From an uncultured Acidobacteriia bacterium (GTDB lineage Bacteria > Acidobacteriota > Terriglobia > Bryobacterales > Bryobacteraceae): a stretch of 64,000 bases of DNA. Below the pieces are notes generated by a model. The model was given only the letters and a program-made list of their open reading frames with translations. It made no database searches and was not told where the DNA came from. The position numbers and the translations under genes were made by a program. This document shows, in pieces, positions 60,432 through 64,000 of the stretch (position 1 is the stretch's first letter; every line of letters begins with the position of its first letter). Location of the stretch: NCBI GenBank assembly GCA_903929755.1, contig CAIYVZ010000197.1:1-64000 (forward strand), given 5' to 3'.

Positions 60432-62099
60432 CTAGATCTCCAGAATCACGGGCATGATCAGCGGCCGCCTCTGCGTCTCGCGGTTGATAAACCGTTTCAG
60501 GTCGCTGCGGATCTTCTCCTTGATCATGCCGGGGTCGGTCTTCTCTTCGGAACTGGACAATTCCAGAGTTCGCATCACACACTCGCGAGCCGACGCCATG
60601 AACTCCTTGTCATCTTCGAGCGCGAAGCCGCGGCTAACAATCGACGGCGCGGCCTCAATCTTGCCCGTATGCTTGTTAATCGCCAGAATCGGCAGCACGA
60701 TGCCATCTTCGGCGATCACGCGGCGATCCTTGATCACCATGTCGCCCACAATCTCGCCAACTGCGCCGGAATCGATGCAAATACGCCCCACCGTCACGCG
60801 GCCACTCCGCCGGGCGCCTCGGGAATCGAATTCCAGTACCTCGCCCGTCTCCATTACGAAGCTCTCTTCAAGGCCAATGCCCTGCAGGTGCGACGCGAGG
60901 CGGACGTGCTTCGCCAGTTGCCGGTATTCGCCGTGAACGGGTACGAAATAGCGCGGCCGAACCAAATTCAGCACCAGTCGCAGTTCTTCCTGCGAACCGT
61001 GTCCGGAGACGTGCAGCGGCGGATTCATGCTGCCATACATCACATCAGCGCCACGCTTCGAAAGGTGGTCAATCATCCGGAAGATCGTCTTCTCGTTGCC
61101 CGGAATGATGCGGGAGCTGAGTACAACTGTGTCCCCGCGCCCAATCGTCACGTGTTTATGGCTGTCAACGGCAGCGCGGGAGAGCGCCGACATCGGCTCG
61201 CCCTGCGTCCCCGAGATCAGAATGGCAACCTTGGAAGCCTTGGTTTCGTTCAGATCCTGCGGCCGGATCAACACACCGTCCGGGATATTGAGCAGGCCAT
61301 GCCGGTGCGCAATTTCCGTCACCTGCGTCATGCTGCGGCCCACAATGGCAACCTTGCGCTTGAAATCGCGCGAAAGATCCAGAATCTGCTGCAGGCGGTG
61401 AATGGAGGAACTAAAGCAGGAAACAACCAGCCGGCCCTCGGCGCGGTTGAAGATGTCTTCCAAACGAGGCCGGATGGCGCGTTCCGATTCCGAGTACCCA
61501 GGGCGGTCCGCATTCGTCGAATCCGACAGCAGCAGCAGCACGCCGCGCTTGCCGTATTCGGCCAGCGTATGCAGATCGAAAAGCTCGTTGTCGGTCGGCG
61601 TCGGGTCAACTTTAAAGTCCCCCGTATGGATAATCACGCCCAGCGGAGTCGTAATCGCCAGCGCCACGCAACTTACAATGGAGTGCGTTACGTGGATGAA
61701 CTCAACGGAAAACGGCCCGACGTTGACAATGTCTTTCGGCTTTACCGGCTTCAACTGCGTGCCGGTCATATCGTATTCGTCCAGCCTGCGCTCCACCAGC
61801 GAAAGCGTGAACGGCGTTCCGTAAACCGGCACGTCGAATTCTTCCAGGAAGAACGCAACAGCGCCGATGTGGTCCTCGTGCCCGTGCGTCAGCATCAGGG
61901 CTCGGATCTGGCTCCGGTTCTCTTTCAGGAAGGTCAGGTCGGGCGTAACGATGTCAACGCCGAGGAGATCATCCTCGGGAAACATCATGCCGGAATCGAT
62001 GACGATGATATCTTCACCGTACCGGATCGCCATCATGTGCATCCCAAACTCGCCTAAACCACCGAGCGGGATGACTTGTAATTTCTTATCGAGGGGCAA
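60432..62099 (-). CDS. rnj: Ribonuclease J
   Basis: A cytoplasmic metallo-beta-lactamase/beta-CASP RNase of 555 residues, normal for RNase J, with 5'-3' exo- and endonuclease activity in mRNA decay and rRNA maturation. The active-site motif THGHEDHIGA at 71-80 gives His72, His74, Asp76 and His77. VHVT...GDFKVD, LLSDSTNADRPG, ISGTQGEPMSAL, HVSGHGSQEEL and FVPVHGEYRQL are typical later motifs. TTG 62099 is the start because PLDKKLQVIPLGGLGEFGMH is the usual N-terminus; TAGAAT lies 5 nt upstream. It heads a tight unit with the SGNH and MBOAT genes. Confidence 0.96.
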   Translation of the reverse strand: MPLDKKLQVIPLGGLGEFGMHMMAIRYGEDIIVIDSGMMFPEDDLLGVDIVTPDLTFLKENRSQIRALMLTHGHEDHIGAVAFFLEEFDVPVYGTPFTLSLVERRLDEYDMTGTQLKPVKPKDIVNVGPFSVEFIHVTHSIVSCVALAITTPLGVIIHTGDFKVDPTPTDNELFDLHTLAEYGKRGVLLLLSDSTNADRPGYSESERAIRPRLEDIFNRAEGRLVVSCFSSSIHRLQQILDLSRDFKRKVAIVGRSMTQVTEIAHRHGLLNIPDGVLIRPQDLNETKASKVAILISGTQGEPMSALSRAAVDSHKHVTIGRGDTVVLSSRIIPGNEKTIFRMIDHLSKRGADVMYGSMNPPLHVSGHGSQEELRLVLNLVRPRYFVPVHGEYRQLAKHVRLASHLQGIGLEESFVMETGEVLEFDSRGARRSGRVTVGRICIDSGAVGEIVGDMVIKDRRVIAEDGIVLPILAINKHTGKIEAAPSIVSRGFALEDDKEFMASARECVMRTLELSSSEEKTDPGMIKEKIRSDLKRFINRETQRRPLIMPVILEI

Positions 62100-62157
62100 A
62101 TACGATTCTAGCTTGTCGCGACCGGGCGTGCCAGAGGTGCATCAAAGAGACCATACA

Positions 62158-62721
62158 ATGTCCAATACCCAACCTCTTCATGACCTCCTCGCACAGCGCT
62201 GGAGCCCCCGCGATTATGACCCTCGGCCCATCGAGCCAGCTATTCTTACGAGTCTGTTTGAAGCCGCGCGCTCTGCGTTCTCCTGTTTCAATGAGCAGCC
62301 CTGGCGTTTCGTTGTGGCGACGCAGGCCGAAACGGACGACTACGCCCTCATTCTGGACACGTTTGTCCCCTTCAACCAGAACTGGGCGAAAAACGCCTGG
62401 GTGGTTGGCCTCAGCTTTGCCAGGAAGACTTTCGCGAAAAACGGCAATCCGAACCGCTACCTGCTGCACGATACCGGGGCTGCACTGGCGCATCTGAACG
62501 TCCAGGCCACTGCCCACGGTCTGTATGTACACGGCATGGGTGGCTACGACGCCGAAAAAGCCCGCACCACGCTCGGCATCCCCGATGACTACGAGATCGG
62601 CTGCGCGTTCACCATCGGGTATCTCGCCGAGGGTATTCAAATGCCGCCTCGCCAGCGTCACCCCCTCAGCGAGCAGGTTCTCCGCCCGGGTTGGACCACG
62701 TCTCCCCTCGTTGGTGCATGA
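62158..62721 (+). CDS. Nitroreductase family protein
   Basis: An FMN-dependent oxidoreductase-like protein of 187 residues. LLAQRWSPRDYDPRPIEPAILTSLFEAARSAFSCFNEQPWRFVV in pieces is the standard N-terminal half with FMN phosphate contacts (RWSPR) and the NEQPWRF motif. DTGAALAHLNVQATAHGLYVHGMGG and PDDYEIGCAFTIGY follow. Members reduce nitro compounds, quinones or act in specialised metabolism. ATG 62158 is chosen because MSNTQPLHDLLAQRWSPR is the normal beginning; the longer in-frame extension overlaps RNase J on the other strand. The last codons lie in a 14-bp duplication. Confidence 0.9.
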   Translation: MSNTQPLHDLLAQRWSPRDYDPRPIEPAILTSLFEAARSAFSCFNEQPWRFVVATQAETDDYALILDTFVPFNQNWAKNAWVVGLSFARKTFAKNGNPNRYLLHDTGAALAHLNVQATAHGLYVHGMGGYDAEKARTTLGIPDDYEIGCAFTIGYLAEGIQMPPRQRHPLSEQVLRPGWTTSPLVGA

Positions 62722-62736
62722 CCGTTGGTGCTTGAC
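62709..62736. repeat. 14-bp near-perfect tandem duplication at the nitroreductase stop
   Basis: CGTTGGTGCATGAC (62709-62722) is followed by CGTTGGTGCTTGAC (62723-62736), 13 of 14 identical. The first copy contains the in-frame TGA stop. The second copy preserves the same ending (V-G-A-stop), so the protein would end identically with either copy. Confidence 0.85.
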
Positions 62737-62775
62737 TCGCTTGACTTGCGAAGGTCGGGATGAAAGAATCCCCCC

Positions 62776-63381
62776 GTGCCGCCTGAACCTGCTGAAACCA
62801 CTCCCGACGCCATTTCCCGCCGGACCCTGCTCGCCGCCGCCACTTTCGTGCCTCTCAGCGCACTGCTGGCGACTGCGCAAACTGCTCCCGTACTTCCTCC
62901 GGCTCAGACCAAAGCCCTGAGCGCCTTTGTGGACCGGCTGATTCCCGCTGATGAACTCGGGGCCGGAGCCCTGGATGCCGGGGTGATGAACTACATCGAA
63001 CGGGCGCTCGCCGGGGCTTATGCGAATCGCCGTGCTGGCCTGGTGGAAGGTCTGCTCGCCCTGGACGATTACGCCCGCCGGAAATATGGGTTCGTTTTTT
63101 CAGATCTGAGCGCGGATCAGCGTGACGCCGTTATCGGCGCGGCAGAGACCGGCTCGGCTGATGGGTTCGCGAATTCATCAGCCTTCTTCGCCAGTGTCAG
63201 AAGCCTCACCATGGAAGGCATGTTCGGCGACCCTTTTTACGGAGGCAATCGCAACTACGCGGGCTGGGATCTAATTCGCTATCCCGGACCCCGTCTCGCC
63301 GTCGGGCCCCCTGAACAAGCCATGAAGGTGGAAATCAAGCCCGTCCGGATGTCGGCCCGAGGTGGCGATCATGCCCGTTAA
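62776..63381 (+). CDS. Gluconate 2-dehydrogenase subunit 3-like protein
   Basis: A protein of 201 residues with a Tat-like signal (SRRTLLAAATFVPLSALLATAQ) after a short N-terminus. FVDRLIPADELGAGALDAGVMNYIERAL and the later GMFGDPFYGGNRNYAGWDLIRYPGPR (in pieces) are the hallmark motifs of the small subunit of membrane-bound gluconate dehydrogenase-type complexes. It is thought to help export and mature the GMC flavoprotein subunit. The start is GTG 62776. It overlaps the GMC gene by 11 bases, as expected for the complex. Confidence 0.9.
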   Translation: MPPEPAETTPDAISRRTLLAAATFVPLSALLATAQTAPVLPPAQTKALSAFVDRLIPADELGAGALDAGVMNYIERALAGAYANRRAGLVEGLLALDDYARRKYGFVFSDLSADQRDAVIGAAETGSADGFANSSAFFASVRSLTMEGMFGDPFYGGNRNYAGWDLIRYPGPRLAVGPPEQAMKVEIKPVRMSARGGDHAR

Positions 63382-64000
63382 TCTGAAACCGGTGGATGTC
63401 GCCGTAGTAGGCCTGGGCGCTGCGGGTGGAGTCGCCGTGTTGCCTCTGGTGCGGGCAGGCCTGAAGGTCGCCGGAATTGAAGCCGGAACCTGGATGGATC
63501 CCCACAACGACTTCCACCCCGACGAAATTCACAACAACCGTCGGCACGGCGTAACCACGGTTCCCAAGGTACAGCGCGAGATTCCAACGGTCCGGGCAAA
63601 CCCGGGGGAAGTGGCCCGCCAGGGCACAGCCTCCCCGATGATGAACGCCATCGGCGGGACGTCAATTCATTATTGGGCGCAGTCCTGGCGGCTCAAGCCG
63701 TGGGATTTCCAGGCCCGTTCGGAGACGCTCCGCCGCTATGGCGCGGGGGCCATCCCGAACGGCAGCACGCTCGAAGACTGGCCGCTCACCTACCAGGATC
63801 TGGAGCGGTTCTACGACACCATCGAACACGAAGTCGGCGTTTCCGGCAAAGCGGGCAATATTCAGGGGCAGCTTGACCCTCGTGGCAACATTTTTGAGGG
63901 GCCACGGAGCCGGGAATACCCCATGCCGCCATTACGCGGCAGTGGCTTTACCGATCACATGGCGGAAACAGCCAGGAAGTTGGGCTGGCACCCGTTCGCG
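63371..64000 (+). CDS. GMC family oxidoreductase, N-terminal part (cut by window edge)
   Basis: The first 210 residues of a FAD-dependent large subunit of a gluconate/sorbitol dehydrogenase-type complex. The dinucleotide loop is VVGLGAAGGVAVLPL near 12-26 with Glu near 36 (GIEAG) for the ribose. GGTSIHYWAQSWRLKPWDF near 97-115 is the next FAD-contact motif, and DWPLTYQDLERFYDTIEHEVGVSG is typical of the family. It begins at ATG 63371 inside the end of the subunit 3 gene. A cytochrome c subunit would be expected further downstream, outside the window. Confidence 0.93.
   Translation, partial: MPVNLKPVDVAVVGLGAAGGVAVLPLVRAGLKVAGIEAGTWMDPHNDFHPDEIHNNRRHGVTTVPKVQREIPTVRANPGEVARQGTASPMMNAIGGTSIHYWAQSWRLKPWDFQARSETLRRYGAGAIPNGSTLEDWPLTYQDLERFYDTIEHEVGVSGKAGNIQGQLDPRGNIFEGPRSREYPMPPLRGSGFTDHMAETARKLGWHPFA

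Noticed and set aside
60219-62057. 612-codon open frame on the plus strand opposite RNase J
   Set aside because: RNase J on the minus strand has all catalytic motifs; the plus frame is a compositional shadow with no recognisable domain or start context.
62728-62746. Repeated CTTGACT as paired -35 elements before the subunit 3 gene
   Set aside because: No TANNNT hexamer lies at 16-18 nt from either copy; the repeat is better explained as the end of the 14-bp duplication.
1-64000. CRISPR arrays, insertion sequences, integrases or attachment sites
   Set aside because: No regularly spaced repeats, transposase motifs or long inverted repeats were found on reading the window.

Overview
This 64 kb, high-GC, gene-dense window reads as a chromosomal segment of an Acidobacteriota member, most likely of the Bryobacterales/Solibacter type. 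That placement is inferred from gene content: three Oar-like TonB receptors without SusD partners, an acidobacterial VWA-type protein, CRTAC1 and VCBS propellers, several exported DUF1080-like domains, quinoprotein plus cytochrome c pairs, a bacterial myo-inositol oxygenase and Tat-exported sugar isomerases. No rRNA, tRNA, CRISPR array, insertion sequence or phage gene was found. No gene-free stretch exceeds about 300 bases.

Layout. 1-1.4 kb: a lower-GC edge with a cut-off gene end and a lone P-loop ATPase. 1.5-5.6 kb: mutL, a lipoprotein gluconolactonase-like propeller and an exported esterase. 5.6-14.1 kb (minus): a Tat-exported glycoside hydrolase-like protein, then a coupled operon of two paralogous DUF1080/VCBS proteins and a quinoprotein with an internal heme domain. 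14.2-19.6 kb (minus): an IclR regulator, two TIM-barrel isomerases and a ribose-type ABC permease and ATPase without a binding protein. 19.7-24.4 kb: a membrane protein with an HExxxH motif, VOC and cupin proteins, ychF, a hydratase and myo-inositol oxygenase. 24.5-35.0 kb (minus): a tight five-gene run of TPR protein, TonB receptor, PIG-L deacetylase, heptaheme cytochrome-TPR protein and CRTAC1 protein. 35.0-38.7 kb (plus): APC permease, PfkB kinase and GH4 hydrolase, all overlapping. 38.8-44.5 kb (minus): a TonB receptor, then a diheme cytochrome and quinoprotein pair ending at a strong terminator. 44.7-49.5 kb: aminotransferase plus class I amidotransferase-like hydrolase, a PhyH-type dioxygenase, DUF1080 and a soluble sugar dehydrogenase. 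49.6-57.8 kb (minus): a VWA protein, then a glycan locus (TonB receptor, sorbosone dehydrogenase-like protein, GH92 mannosidase) behind a consensus promoter. 57.8-62.1 kb (minus): RNase J, SGNH protein and MBOAT acyltransferase packed together. 62.2-64 kb: nitroreductase, gluconate dehydrogenase subunit 3-like protein and the start of a GMC oxidoreductase.

Together the genes suggest a soil heterotroph that takes up complex glycans through TonB receptors, trims them outside the cytoplasm (GH92, PIG-L deacetylase, GH-like proteins), oxidises sugars and alcohols with periplasmic quinoproteins feeding c-type cytochromes, and handles sugars in the cytoplasm with ABC/APC uptake, isomerases, a kinase and GH4. 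The most notable sequence observations are the five-gene deacetylase/heptaheme/CRTAC1 locus, repeated Gly-Arg linkers in exported proteins, many starts with a -10-like hexamer only 5-10 nt upstream (possible leaderless mRNAs), and three 14-bp tandem duplications placed at gene edges. Functions are assigned by reading motifs; no database search was run.
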